Part shown: piece after piece, positions 1 through 12,264 of the stretch
How the letters are laid out: every line of letters begins with the position of its first letter
Numbering within the stretch: the first letter of the stretch is position 1
From: a bacterium
GTDB taxonomy: Bacteria > JAHJDO01
Assembly (NCBI GenBank): GCA_030652805.1
Contig: JAUSPT010000022.1
Location: 1-31,784 of the forward strand
Length of the DNA stretch: 31,784 nt
Reading direction: 5' to 3'
Notes under the pieces: generated by a model
Databases searched by the model: none
The model's input: the letters and a program-made list of their open reading frames with translations, nothing else
Told to the model about the DNA's origin: nothing
Position numbers and translations under genes: made by a program

Positions 1-54
1 CACCAAAATTCAGTGTATCATACCTTCCTGGGCGCATTCTCTCTTCTCCTTTCT

Positions 55-86
55 CCCCGAAAGCTTTCGGGGATTTTGTTTTTTCC
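55..86 (+). terminator. Intrinsic terminator of an upstream transcription unit
   Basis: A perfect 9-bp palindrome (CCCCGAAAG / CTTTCGGGG, 55-72) is followed by a T-rich tail at 74-84. It probably ends a transcript that starts before the window. No gene is visible in 1-172 apart from this hairpin. Confidence 0.7.
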
Positions 87-172
87 ATAGGAGAGAGAGG
101 ATAGCCCTTTACTTTTTATACTTCAATCACTTTTGCATAAAATATTTTACATTACCTAAAATCCTATTTTGA

Positions 173-202
173 TTGACACACTGCTCACTCTTATGCTATT
201 AA
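173..202 (+). promoter_or_regulatory. Predicted sigma-70 promoter for the leftmost operon
   Basis: TTGACA at 173-178 and TATTAA at 197-202 are separated by 18 bp. The site lies between the terminator at 55-86 and the first small gene at 241, which is the right place for the promoter of the bS22-like/ctpA/tsaD/lysA/tyrS run. It was read by eye from consensus only. Confidence 0.5.
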
Positions 203-240
203 TATAGCCTATTTACAGATTTTAAGAAAGGAGAACTTAT

Positions 241-336
241 ATGCCGTGCGGCAAGAAAAAAAAGAGGCAGAAAATAGCCACGCATAAGCGTAAGAAAAGA
301 TTGCGCAAAAACAGACATAAGAAGAAGATAGGGTAA
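241..336 (+). CDS. 31-residue Cox24/AURKAIP1-like (bS22-type) basic ribosome-associated peptide
   Basis: This very short gene encodes 31 residues, begins MPCGKKKKRQK, contains ATHKRKKRLRKNRHKKK and ends KIG. More than half the residues are Lys or Arg. It resembles the tiny AURKAIP1/COX24-domain proteins annotated in several bacterial phyla; a relative in mycobacteria (bS22) is a small-subunit ribosomal protein. AAGGAG lies about 10 bases before the ATG. It is the first gene after the promoter at 173-202 and 23 bp before ctpA. A role in the 30S subunit is inferred from family resemblance. The gene is easily missed because of its length. Confidence 0.75.
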   Translation: MPCGKKKKRQKIATHKRKKRLRKNRHKKKIG

Positions 337-359
337 ATAGTTATACATAGGAGTTAGTT

Positions 360-1643
360 ATGTATCAGACCAATATATCAACTGTAAAGAAAATACTGGT
401 AATAGCTATAGTTATTACTACTATTATGTGTTGTCTCTCTATTGAGGCTTCAAGTGAGAATGTCTCAGATAGTGTTATAGCTGACACAAGCCTTTATGGA
501 GAGCTTAAATTATTTAGTGATGTAGTCACTGTTATACAGTCTTCTTATGTTAGAGAAGCTACGCCGCAAGAGCTTATCTATGGCGCTATCAATGGAATGT
601 TAGTGGGGTTGGATTCATATAGTCAGTTTATGTCTCCAGACATTTACAAAGAAATGCAGGTAGAAACAAAGGGAGAGTTTGGTGGAATAGGAATTGTCAT
701 TGGTATCAGAAATGGCTTATTGATTATAATTTCTCCAATTACAGATACTCCTGGAGATCGGGCAGGACTTAAGTCAGGAGATGTGATTACAGAGATAAAT
801 GGTAAATCAGCGCAAAAGCTAACGCTCATGGAAGCTGTGAAAAAATTAAGGGGACAAAAAGGAACAAAGGTCTCTATAGGAATTGCAAGGGAAGGAGAAA
901 AGGAGCTTCTGCACTTTGACATTGTACGTGAAGTAATAGAGATAAAGAACATAGAAAATGCCGGAGTACTGGATGATAATGTAGGATATGTGCGAATAGT
1001 GCATTTCAATCAAAAAGTTATCCATGAGCTTAAAGAAGAGATTAGTTCTCTTTTGGGGAAGAAAATAGATGGATTGATTGTTGATGTAAGAAGCAACCCT
1101 GGTGGTTTATTGGGAGCTTGTGTCAAAGTAACAGATCTGTTCCTGCCAAAAGGGAAACTCATCGTTTCTACAAAAGGGAGAAAGGAAGGACAGAATATAA
1201 CATTCGTCTCACAAACTGGAGCTCTTTATCCTATGGATATGCCATTAGTTGTTCTTATAAATGAAGGGAGTGCCAGCGCTTCCGAAATTTTTGCCGGCGC
1301 AATACAGGACTGGCACAGAGGAATTATACTGGGGACTAAATCATTTGGGAAAGGATCTGTTCAAACGGTAATTCCTCTATCTGATGGATCTGGCATAAGA
1401 TTGACAACTGCTAAGTATTATACTCCCAAAGGCCGTTGTATTGATGAAGTTGGACTTATACCTGATGTTACTCTGGAGATGACAAAAGAGGAGAAGGTTG
1501 AATTATTTGAGGCAAGGATCAAAGCCATTGAAAATAAAGACAAAGCAAAATACTCCATTCTAACTGGAGATAAACAACTTCAATCTGCAGTTAGAATAAT
1601 AAAAGCTGCCAGAATAATAAGACAAAACTTAAAATCGAAATAA
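360..1643 (+). CDS. ctpA: S41-family C-terminal processing peptidase (CtpA/Prc type)
   Basis: This is a periplasmic serine endopeptidase that trims C-termini of exported proteins. An N-terminal hydrophobic segment (about residues 11-27) acts as signal peptide or anchor. A PDZ domain follows at about 95-175, with GGIGIVIG and the GLKSGDVITEING core. The S41 core carries NEGSASASE, with catalytic Ser306, and SFGKGSVQT, with Lys331. The 25-residue Ser-Lys spacing matches known CtpA and Prc enzymes. The length (427 aa) is normal for a compact bacterial CtpA. AGGAG lies 8 bases before the ATG. About 60 charged residues follow the core at the C-terminus and look family-specific rather than catalytic. 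Confidence 0.93.
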   Translation: MYQTNISTVKKILVIAIVITTIMCCLSIEASSENVSDSVIADTSLYGELKLFSDVVTVIQSSYVREATPQELIYGAINGMLVGLDSYSQFMSPDIYKEMQVETKGEFGGIGIVIGIRNGLLIIISPITDTPGDRAGLKSGDVITEINGKSAQKLTLMEAVKKLRGQKGTKVSIGIAREGEKELLHFDIVREVIEIKNIENAGVLDDNVGYVRIVHFNQKVIHELKEEISSLLGKKIDGLIVDVRSNPGGLLGACVKVTDLFLPKGKLIVSTKGRKEGQNITFVSQTGALYPMDMPLVVLINEGSASASEIFAGAIQDWHRGIILGTKSFGKGSVQTVIPLSDGSGIRLTTAKYYTPKGRCIDEVGLIPDVTLEMTKEEKVELFEARIKAIENKDKAKYSILTGDKQLQSAVRIIKAARIIRQNLKSK

Positions 1644-1711
1644 TTAAAGTTTTGCGCAGAATCAAAAATCCATTATCTGGAAATTTGGATAGGTTTTAAA
1701 AGGAGATTATT

Positions 1712-2470
1712 ATGCCTGATACATTTGCTATAACTATAGTTTCTATTATCACATTCACAGTGGTTGCTGCTTTTATTAGAGGAAGAGTTAGAGATAAATG
1801 CCTGTGGGATTTTTCAGAGGACCTGGTAACCCTGGAAAAAACAACTGGCAAAATATTTTGGGGTAAACTGAGCGTGGAAAATACGGGACTAGAACTAATT
1901 TATTCAACCAAGTACAAAGATAAAAGTGGACATGATGAGACGAGCTACATTCTATATAAACAGGAGTATCCTAATATTCAAACCTTAATTCGCTACCACG
2001 ATGAATTAAATGAAGATAGAAAGAAAAAAAGGGAGAAGGAATTAAAAAGAACCTATCATCCCACGGCCTTAAGAAGGCTTAAAAGAAGAATGCAAAATTT
2101 ATTCAAGACGGTAAGAGATTCGATGATGGAGGTAGTGAATCTGTTAATCGGTCAGGCCAAAAAAGCTACTCCTGCTGGGTCGATGCTAACTTCTCAAGAT
2201 AAATACGTCTCCCAGATGAAACAAGAATTGATGGGTTCTATTGGAACGGCTTTCGAGCCTTTATTAGAAAGACATATTGGTAAGAGAGTTGTGCTTGAGT
2301 TGACTAAAGGTGATAAGATATTTGAATATCCCGGCGTGTTAAAGGACTATACGGCGGAATTTATAGAAATCATGGACGTTGATTACAGAACAAAAGAAGA
2401 CCAAACAGCCAGAAAGGCAGATCTTGCGATTCTAAGGAAATACGGTGTCATCCGACATCTCGGAGAATAG
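1712..2470 (+). CDS. Unknown protein with one N-terminal membrane anchor
   Basis: I do not recognise the family. One hydrophobic segment (about residues 4-22) is followed by a strand-rich stretch (40-90) and a strongly basic, probably helical region (about 100-145, rich in RKKKREKELKR-type runs). The C-terminal part (about 185-230) alternates strands in a way that resembles a small beta-barrel (RVVLELTKGDKIFEYPGVLKDY). The topology suggests a short periplasmic end and a large cytoplasmic part. AAAAGGAG precedes the ATG by 7-9 bases. It sits between ctpA and tsaD in the same orientation, so it is probably co-transcribed with them. The RNA-binding or membrane-docking look of the basic region is inference only. 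Confidence 0.85.
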   Translation: MPDTFAITIVSIITFTVVAAFIRGRVRDKCLWDFSEDLVTLEKTTGKIFWGKLSVENTGLELIYSTKYKDKSGHDETSYILYKQEYPNIQTLIRYHDELNEDRKKKREKELKRTYHPTALRRLKRRMQNLFKTVRDSMMEVVNLLIGQAKKATPAGSMLTSQDKYVSQMKQELMGSIGTAFEPLLERHIGKRVVLELTKGDKIFEYPGVLKDYTAEFIEIMDVDYRTKEDQTARKADLAILRKYGVIRHLGE

Positions 2471-2494
2471 ATAAGGTCTGAGGAGTCTCATAAA

Positions 2495-3493
2495 TTGTTA
2501 ATTTTAGGAATAGAAACCTCTTGTGATGAGACTGCAGCGAGTGTTGTAGAAAATGGAAAGCACATTAGATCTAATGTTATCAGCACACAAATTGATATTC
2601 ACAAAAAGTTTGGGGGAGTGGTTCCAGAGCTTGCTTCACGCGCACACATTGAACTGATTAGTCATGTAATTTGGGAAGCTTTGAAAAAAGCGGATTGTAA
2701 GTTATCCGAGCTTAATGCAGTAGCGGTTACGAGCAGTCCTGGATTGGCAAATGCCCTTCTTGTAGGCACAGAGACAGCCAAAGCCCTGAGCTTTTCACTA
2801 AGTATTCCTCTTATAGCAGTTAATCACATACATGCACACTTATATGCCAACTTTATGGAACACAGTAGTATTATCTGTCCTGTTGTTGGTTTGGTTATAT
2901 CAGGTGGGCATACAGCGATATTTTCTGTGAAAGATTATAATGATTACGTATTGCTCGGGCAAACCTATGATGATGCAGCAGGTGAGGCTCTGGATAAGGT
3001 TGCAAAAATGCTGAATTTAGGCTATCCGGGTGGACCAGTAATATCTAAAATGGCTGAAAAAGGCAACTCTAAAGCTATGAATTTTCCAAGGGCGTTTCTT
3101 GGAAAGGATATTTATAACTTTAGTTTTAGTGGAATGAAAACAGCTGTAGCCAGGTATCTTGAGTGTAATTCCACTAAGCATTTGGCAGATGTTAGTGATA
3201 TTTGCGCTGGATTTCAACAGTCTGTAATAGATGTTTTGATAAAGAAGATTGTTAGTGCAGCAGAACAAAAAAATGTTGAGACAATTTTAATTGGTGGTGG
3301 AGTAGCTGCTAATACAGAGTTTCGGAAACAGCTCTCTGAAATTTGTAAAGAAAAGGGCATGAATTTATTTTCCCCTTCATTAAAACTTTGCACAGACAAT
3401 GCGGCAATGATAGCAGGACTTGCATATCATAGGTATAAAGAAGGGAAATTTGAGGATCTTTCGTTAGATATACATCCGCAGTTGCAAGTGTAA
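2495..3493 (+). CDS. tsaD: tRNA N6-adenosine threonylcarbamoyltransferase TsaD
   Basis: It transfers the threonylcarbamoyl group to A37 of ANN-decoding tRNAs, acting with TsaB, TsaE and TsaC. None of those partners is in this window. The ASKHA-fold signatures are clear: GIETSCDETAAS near residue 5, the metal-binding HIHAH with His111 and His115, VISGGHT near 150, and a late DNAAMIAGLAYHRY. The length of 332 aa is normal. The start codon is TTG, preceded by GAGGAG at 2480-2485; no in-frame ATG sits near the conserved N-terminus, so TTG is well supported. Confidence 0.96.
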   Translation: MLILGIETSCDETAASVVENGKHIRSNVISTQIDIHKKFGGVVPELASRAHIELISHVIWEALKKADCKLSELNAVAVTSSPGLANALLVGTETAKALSFSLSIPLIAVNHIHAHLYANFMEHSSIICPVVGLVISGGHTAIFSVKDYNDYVLLGQTYDDAAGEALDKVAKMLNLGYPGGPVISKMAEKGNSKAMNFPRAFLGKDIYNFSFSGMKTAVARYLECNSTKHLADVSDICAGFQQSVIDVLIKKIVSAAEQKNVETILIGGGVAANTEFRKQLSEICKEKGMNLFSPSLKLCTDNAAMIAGLAYHRYKEGKFEDLSLDIHPQLQV

Positions 3494-3543
3494 ATAGTAG
3501 TTGATATACTAAACAAGACATTAATGGTACAAAAGGATTTTCT

Positions 3544-4833
3544 ATGCATGATTTTTCGTATATTGGGAAAAGTTTTTATTGTGAGAATGTGAATCTCGAG
3601 AAAATTGCTCAAAGATTCGGAACCCCGACCTATGTATATAGTTATAAGACTCTGATAGATCACTATCTCAAGCTTGATAGAGCTTTTGATTACATCCCTC
3701 ACACAATATGCTATTCTATTAAGTCAAACTCAAATATAGCAATATGTAAGCTGCTCGCTGATCAGGGATGTGGTGGAGATGTAGTTTCGGGAGGAGAATT
3801 GTATCGTGCTATAAAAGCAGGAGTGAAATCGGATAAAATAGTTTATGCAGGAGTTGGAAAGACAAAGGATGAAATAAAATTTGCACTCTTATCCAATATA
3901 TTACTATTTAATTCAGAGTCTCAAGCTGAACTTGTATTGATAAACAAAATAGCTGGAGAGCTTAATAAACGGCCTAAAATTGGTTTGCGCATAAATCCTG
4001 ATGTTGATGCCAAGACACATGCATATATAACAACAGGAAAGAAAGAAAATAAGTTTGGAATATCTTTGAATGAGGCCTTTAAGATATATAAGACAGCAAA
4101 CAGATATAGGAATCTGGAGTTTAGGGGGATTCACATCCACATTGGGTCTCAAATAACCTCGGTTCAACCTTATGTTGAAGCTATTAAAAAAGCAGTAGAT
4201 TTTATAAATAAGTTGAAATGTGAGGGGATAAAGATAGATTACCTTAATATAGGAGGAGGACTAGGAATAATTTATGATAAAGAAAGCCCTGCAAAAGCTA
4301 GTGAATTTGCAACTAGTTTAAAGCCGTTGTTGAAAGAACTTAACTGTTCATTGATTCTCGAACCTGGCAGATTCATAACAGGAAATGCAGGAGTTTTATT
4401 AACAAAGGTGCTATTTGTTAAGAAATCGATGAATAAGAAGTTTGTTATTGTTGACGCAGCAATGAATGATTTAATAAGACCAAGTTTATATAATGCGTAT
4501 CATAATATACTGCCTTTACAGAAATTTGGCAGAAAGAAATCTTCAGATATTGTTGATATAGTGGGGCCTGTGTGTGAATCAGGAGATTTTTTTGCAAGGG
4601 ACAGAAGATTGCCTTTTGTTGAATCAAATGATGTCTTAGCAATTTTGGGTGCTGGAGCTTATGGGTTTAGTATGTCATCTAATTATAATTCAAGACCAAG
4701 GGTAGCAGAGGTGTTAGTAAAGAACAATAAATGTTACTTAATTAGAAAGCGAGAGACGTACTTGGATTTGATAAGAAATGAAAAAATTCCGGCAATATTA
4801 GCAAAATTGGGACAGAGAAATAGAGGAAAATAA
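3544..4833 (+). CDS. lysA: Diaminopimelate decarboxylase
   Basis: This PLP enzyme makes L-lysine from meso-diaminopimelate, the last step of lysine synthesis. It has an alanine-racemase-like TIM barrel and a C-terminal beta domain. The PLP lysine is Lys60 in CYSIKSNSN. The phosphate-binding glycine loop is GGGLGI. EPGRFITGNAG and the CESGDFF substrate motif, which supplies the cysteine from the other subunit, are present. AAAAGGA lies before the ATG. Only one base separates its stop from the tyrS start, so the two are translationally close. Confidence 0.95.
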   Translation: MHDFSYIGKSFYCENVNLEKIAQRFGTPTYVYSYKTLIDHYLKLDRAFDYIPHTICYSIKSNSNIAICKLLADQGCGGDVVSGGELYRAIKAGVKSDKIVYAGVGKTKDEIKFALLSNILLFNSESQAELVLINKIAGELNKRPKIGLRINPDVDAKTHAYITTGKKENKFGISLNEAFKIYKTANRYRNLEFRGIHIHIGSQITSVQPYVEAIKKAVDFINKLKCEGIKIDYLNIGGGLGIIYDKESPAKASEFATSLKPLLKELNCSLILEPGRFITGNAGVLLTKVLFVKKSMNKKFVIVDAAMNDLIRPSLYNAYHNILPLQKFGRKKSSDIVDIVGPVCESGDFFARDRRLPFVESNDVLAILGAGAYGFSMSSNYNSRPRVAEVLVKNNKCYLIRKRETYLDLIRNEKIPAILAKLGQRNRGK

Positions 4834-4834
4834 G

Positions 4835-6037
4835 GTGTTAAATGAAATAAAAAAAGGCGGAGTAGAGGTCATATCAGAAGAGGCACTTAATAAAAAATTG
4901 GGTCTTGGAAGACCTCTGAGAGTGAAATATGGGATAGATCCTACCACGGCAGATATTCACATAGGGCACATGGTTTCTGTTAGAAAGATGAGACAAATGC
5001 AAAATATGGGACACGTTGGAGTAGTAATAATAGGGGATTATACTGCTCAAATTGGAGATCCTACAGGACTAGATCGTTCAAGGCCTTCTTTGTCAAAGGA
5101 ACAAGTTAAAAAGAATGCAATTGAATATATGGATCAGTTATATACTGTGCTTGATAAAAAAAGAACGGAAGTTCATTGGCAGAGTGAATGGTTTGAAAAG
5201 ATGAAAATTATGAATTTAATAGAGCTTCTTGGTAAGTTTACAGTTGCGCAGATAATGGCCCATGAGACGTTCAGAATGCGATATAAAAAAAGACTGCCAT
5301 TATCCATGAATGAACTTTTGTATCCAATACTTCAGGCATACGATTCTGTTATGATTAAGGCTGACATTGAGTTAGGGGCTAGTGAACAAAAATTCAACAT
5401 ATTGTTAGGAAGAGAAATACAAAAAAAATATTCTCAGGAACTCCAAGTAGCCATTTTATCACCAGTTCTTATAGGGACAGATGGGGTAAATAAAATGAGC
5501 AAAAGTCTTAATAATTATATTGCCATTTATGATACACCAAAGGAAAAGTATGGAAAGATAATGTCCATAAAAGATGATTTGATAATGAGTTATTTTGAAT
5601 TAGCCACTGATATATCTATTGAGAGGCTTGATGAAATTAGAAGTGCGTTGGCCCATGAAAAGAAGAATCCTATGGATGTTAAAAAGCATTTGGCAAGAGA
5701 AATACTGAAAACTTTTCATAATGAGAGTGAAATAAAAGAGGCTGAAGAATACTTCATGAAAGTATGTAGCAGAAGGGAACGCCCTGAAGAGATAGAAGAA
5801 TTACAGATTAACAGCAGCAAGATATGGATAGTTAAGTTACTGATTGATGCAAGGGTGGCTAAAACAAGTGGTGAGGCAAGAAGGCTTATAAGAGGTGGAG
5901 CTGTGTATATTGATGGCAATAAAGTTGTGGAGGAAACTCTTGACATACAGATAAAAAAAGAGTTCCTGCTGAAGGTAGGAAAGAGAAAGTTTATAAAAAT
6001 AAGACCAAATGCCAAAAATGGGCTTGACAGGAATTAA
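4835..6037 (+). CDS. tyrS: Tyrosyl-tRNA synthetase
   Basis: This is a class I aminoacyl-tRNA synthetase charging tRNA-Tyr. The HIGH motif is HIGH at residues 42-45 after DPTTAD, KMSKS is at 220-224, and an S4-type RNA-binding domain occupies about 338-395. The 400-aa length fits the TyrRS subgroup with a compact catalytic core. The start is GTG at 4835, one base after the lysA stop, with GAGGAAAA as ribosome binding site. The nearby ATG at 4842-4844 is out of frame. The last codons overlap the -35 box of the rRNA promoter. Confidence 0.95.
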   Translation: MLNEIKKGGVEVISEEALNKKLGLGRPLRVKYGIDPTTADIHIGHMVSVRKMRQMQNMGHVGVVIIGDYTAQIGDPTGLDRSRPSLSKEQVKKNAIEYMDQLYTVLDKKRTEVHWQSEWFEKMKIMNLIELLGKFTVAQIMAHETFRMRYKKRLPLSMNELLYPILQAYDSVMIKADIELGASEQKFNILLGREIQKKYSQELQVAILSPVLIGTDGVNKMSKSLNNYIAIYDTPKEKYGKIMSIKDDLIMSYFELATDISIERLDEIRSALAHEKKNPMDVKKHLAREILKTFHNESEIKEAEEYFMKVCSRRERPEEIEELQINSSKIWIVKLLIDARVAKTSGEARRLIRGGAVYIDGNKVVEETLDIQIKKEFLLKVGKRKFIKIRPNAKNGLDRN

Positions 6038-6051
6038 TTCTTTGCTATAAT
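6024..6051 (+). promoter_or_regulatory. Consensus promoter of the rRNA operon
   Basis: A perfect TTGACA (6024-6029) and a perfect TATAAT (6046-6051) are 16 bp apart, about 70 bp before the mature 16S 5' end. The -35 box lies inside the last codons of tyrS and the -10 just after its stop. Transcription should start near 6058. Confidence 0.85.
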
Positions 6052-6075
6052 CCAGTCTCTTAAAGACTATAAAGA

Positions 6076-6088
6076 TGTTCTTTGACAA
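6076..6088 (+). promoter_or_regulatory. boxA-like antitermination site in the 16S leader
   Basis: TGTTCTTTGACAA resembles the rRNA boxA consensus TGCTCTTTAACAA, where NusB/NusE load. Its first ten bases recur before the 23S gene at 7986-7995, as expected for duplicated boxA sites in an rRNA operon. Confidence 0.6.
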
Positions 6089-6102
6089 GCGAACAGCGGT
6101 CT
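6087..6102 (+). other. 16S processing stem, 5' strand (pairs with 7703-7720)
   Basis: AAGCGAACAGCGGTCT pairs with the trailer segment at 7703-7720 (AGACCGCTGAATTCGCTT), leaving a two-base bulge. A long-range stem enclosing mature 16S is the usual RNase III processing substrate. Confidence 0.7.
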
Positions 6103-6121
6103 CTGTTGAATTTTTGATGTT

Positions 6122-7676
<1,555 letters not shown>

Positions 7677-7749
7677 AAGGTTGTGTTAAAGAAAGATGAC
7701 AAAGACCGCTGAATTCGCTTAAGTAAATTAAATGTAGTTATAGGCAGTT

Positions 7750-7825
7750 GGGCCTATAGCTCAGCTGTGGTTAGAGTGCACGCCTGATAAGCGTGAGGTC
7801 GATGGTTCAACTCCATCTAGGCCCA
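7750..7825 (+). tRNA. tRNA-Ile (anticodon GAU)
   Basis: The acceptor stem GGGCCTA / TAGGCCC is perfect, and the anticodon loop CTGATAA gives GAT. TTCAA is the T-loop motif. The discriminator base is A and CCA is not encoded. Its place in the 16S-23S spacer is standard. Confidence 0.95.
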
Positions 7826-7897
7826 CAAAAAGTGGCTAAGTTCGCTTACTATTAGCTGATAGCTACGGGCTTTTGGCTAACAGTGAAAGTGCAGCTT

Positions 7898-7970
7898 GGG
7901 GGTGTAGCTCAGTTGGGAGAGCGCCACACTTGCACTGTGGATGTCGCAGGTTCGACTCCTGTCATCTCCA
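7898..7970 (+). tRNA. tRNA-Ala (anticodon UGC)
   Basis: The acceptor stem GGGGGTG pairs with CATCTCC using two G-U pairs. The anticodon stem CCACA/TGTGG closes loop CTTGCAC, which gives TGC. TTCGA is the T-loop motif. CCA is not encoded. This is the second standard spacer tRNA. Confidence 0.95.
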
Positions 7971-7985
7971 CTATAGAAGTTTTTT

Positions 7986-7995
7986 TGTTCTTTGA
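7986..7995 (+). promoter_or_regulatory. Second boxA-like site, before 23S
   Basis: TGTTCTTTGA is identical to the first ten bases of the leader site at 6076 and lies between tRNA-Ala and 23S, the usual place of the spacer boxA. Confidence 0.5.
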
Positions 7996-8042
7996 AAATT
8001 GAAAATATAGAGAAAATGGCTAAAGAAAAGTTTTAAATTTAT

Positions 8043-11080
<3,038 letters not shown>

Positions 11081-11102
11081 TAAATTATTTTTTTAAAGAA
11101 TT

Positions 11103-11218
11103 CCCGGTAGTGATAGGAGAGGAGAAACACCCGTTCCCATTTCGAATACGGAAGTTAAGCTCTCTACCGCCGATGGTACTATTCTGGTGACGGAATGGGA
11201 GAGTAGGTAGCTGCCGGG
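11103..11218 (+). rRNA. rrf: 5S ribosomal RNA
   Basis: The terminal helix CCCGGTAG / CTGCCGGG closes a 116-nt molecule containing the conserved CCCATTTCGAATACGGAAGTTAAGC-type core near 11135-11160 and GATGGTACT near 11172. It lies directly after 23S. Nine T residues follow immediately (11219-11227), so operon termination probably occurs right at its 3' end. Confidence 0.94.
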
Positions 11219-11227
11219 TTTTTTTTT
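11219..11227 (+). terminator. T-run ending the rRNA operon
   Basis: Nine consecutive T residues abut the 5S 3' strand. No separate hairpin lies between, so folded 5S helices would have to supply the termination stem. Confidence 0.45.
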
Positions 11228-11239
11228 ATTGTTATGTTA

Positions 11240-11277
11240 TTGACATAAGCGAGCAATTTATGATACTTTTTATCATA
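11240..11277 (+). promoter_or_regulatory. Predicted prs promoter with an overlapping inverted repeat
   Basis: TTGACA at 11240-11245 is followed after 16 bp by GATACT (11262-11267). A perfect inverted repeat, TATGATA/TATCATA (11259-11265 and 11271-11277), overlaps the -10 and could bind a regulator. A TATAAT also occurs at 11276-11281 but lacks a good -35. The region marks a fresh start of transcription after the rRNA operon. Confidence 0.5.
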
Positions 11278-11307
11278 TAATTGAATGATAATTCAGGAGA
11301 CGAATGC

Positions 11308-12252
11308 ATGAAAAAGAATAATATAAAAATATTCTCAGGAACATCAAATCCAGCTTTATCTAAAGAAATATCCAGCTGTTTAGAAATTTCATTGTGTAAA
11401 GGAGAAACAAGTCGTTTTGGGGATGGAGAATTTAATATAAGAATTAATGAGAATGTAAGAGGGAAAGATGTATTTATTATTCAATCTACATGCCCGCCTG
11501 TTAATGAGAATTTAATGGAATTGCTTATTACAGTCGATGCGTTCAGGAGGGCTTCTGCCAGCCGAATTACTGCAGTGATTCCGTATTACGGCTATGGCAG
11601 GCAGGATAGAAAAGTTCAACCGCGCGCTCCAATAACAGCTAAACTTGTTGCTAATTTAATTACAAAAGCTGGTGTTGACAGAGTTTTGGTAATAGATTTG
11701 CATGCTGGTCAAATACAAGGGTTTTTTGATATCCCTGTGGATAATTTATTTGCTGCACCGCCTGTTTTGGTCAAATATTTTTTGACAAAGAAAATTGAGA
11801 ATGTTACTATCGTCTCTCCAGACTCTGGAGGCGTTGAAAGAGCAAGAGCAATAGCAAAGAGAATGAACGCGACCCTTGCTATTATTGATAAGAGAAGACC
11901 TGAAGTAAATGTGGCTGAAGTGATGAATGTGATTGGAGATGTGAAAGGAAGAAATGCAGTGATTCTGGACGATATGATCGATACAGGCGGTAGTATAATA
12001 AAAGCAGCAGATGCGCTTCATGAGAAAGGTGTAAAAAAAATATTTGCAGCATGTACACATCCAGTATTTTCCACAGATGCTATTGAACGTCTTGATAAGT
12101 CTGTTATTGACGAAATAGTTGTTACAAATACTATCCCAATAGATAAGAAGAAAAAACCAAAAAAAATCAAAGTTCTTTCAATAGCAGAGCTCCTTTCAAA
12201 TGCAATATATAGTATTCACAATAATACTTCTGTAAGTTCATTGTTTGTTTAA
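11308..12252 (+). CDS. prs: Ribose-phosphate pyrophosphokinase (PRPP synthase)
   Basis: It makes phosphoribosyl pyrophosphate from ribose 5-phosphate and ATP for nucleotide, histidine and tryptophan synthesis. FSGTSNPALSKEI and the GDGE loop at the N-terminus, PYYGYGRQDRK, and DLHAGQIQGFF are all class I Prs signatures. The PRPP-binding loop is VILDDMIDTGGS with Asp221 and Asp222; many homologues have TAGT where this one has TGGS. The frame is open back to a TTG at 11281, but AGGAG at 11295-11299, eight bases before the ATG, selects 11308 and gives 314 aa. Confidence 0.95.
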   Translation: MKKNNIKIFSGTSNPALSKEISSCLEISLCKGETSRFGDGEFNIRINENVRGKDVFIIQSTCPPVNENLMELLITVDAFRRASASRITAVIPYYGYGRQDRKVQPRAPITAKLVANLITKAGVDRVLVIDLHAGQIQGFFDIPVDNLFAAPPVLVKYFLTKKIENVTIVSPDSGGVERARAIAKRMNATLAIIDKRRPEVNVAEVMNVIGDVKGRNAVILDDMIDTGGSIIKAADALHEKGVKKIFAACTHPVFSTDAIERLDKSVIDEIVVTNTIPIDKKKKPKKIKVLSIAELLSNAIYSIHNNTSVSSLFV

Positions 12253-12264
12253 TGGGAGATAATA

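Noticed and set aside
644-1009. 121-codon minus-strand frame inside ctpA
   Set aside because: It mirrors the codon pattern of ctpA and has no support for its own start.
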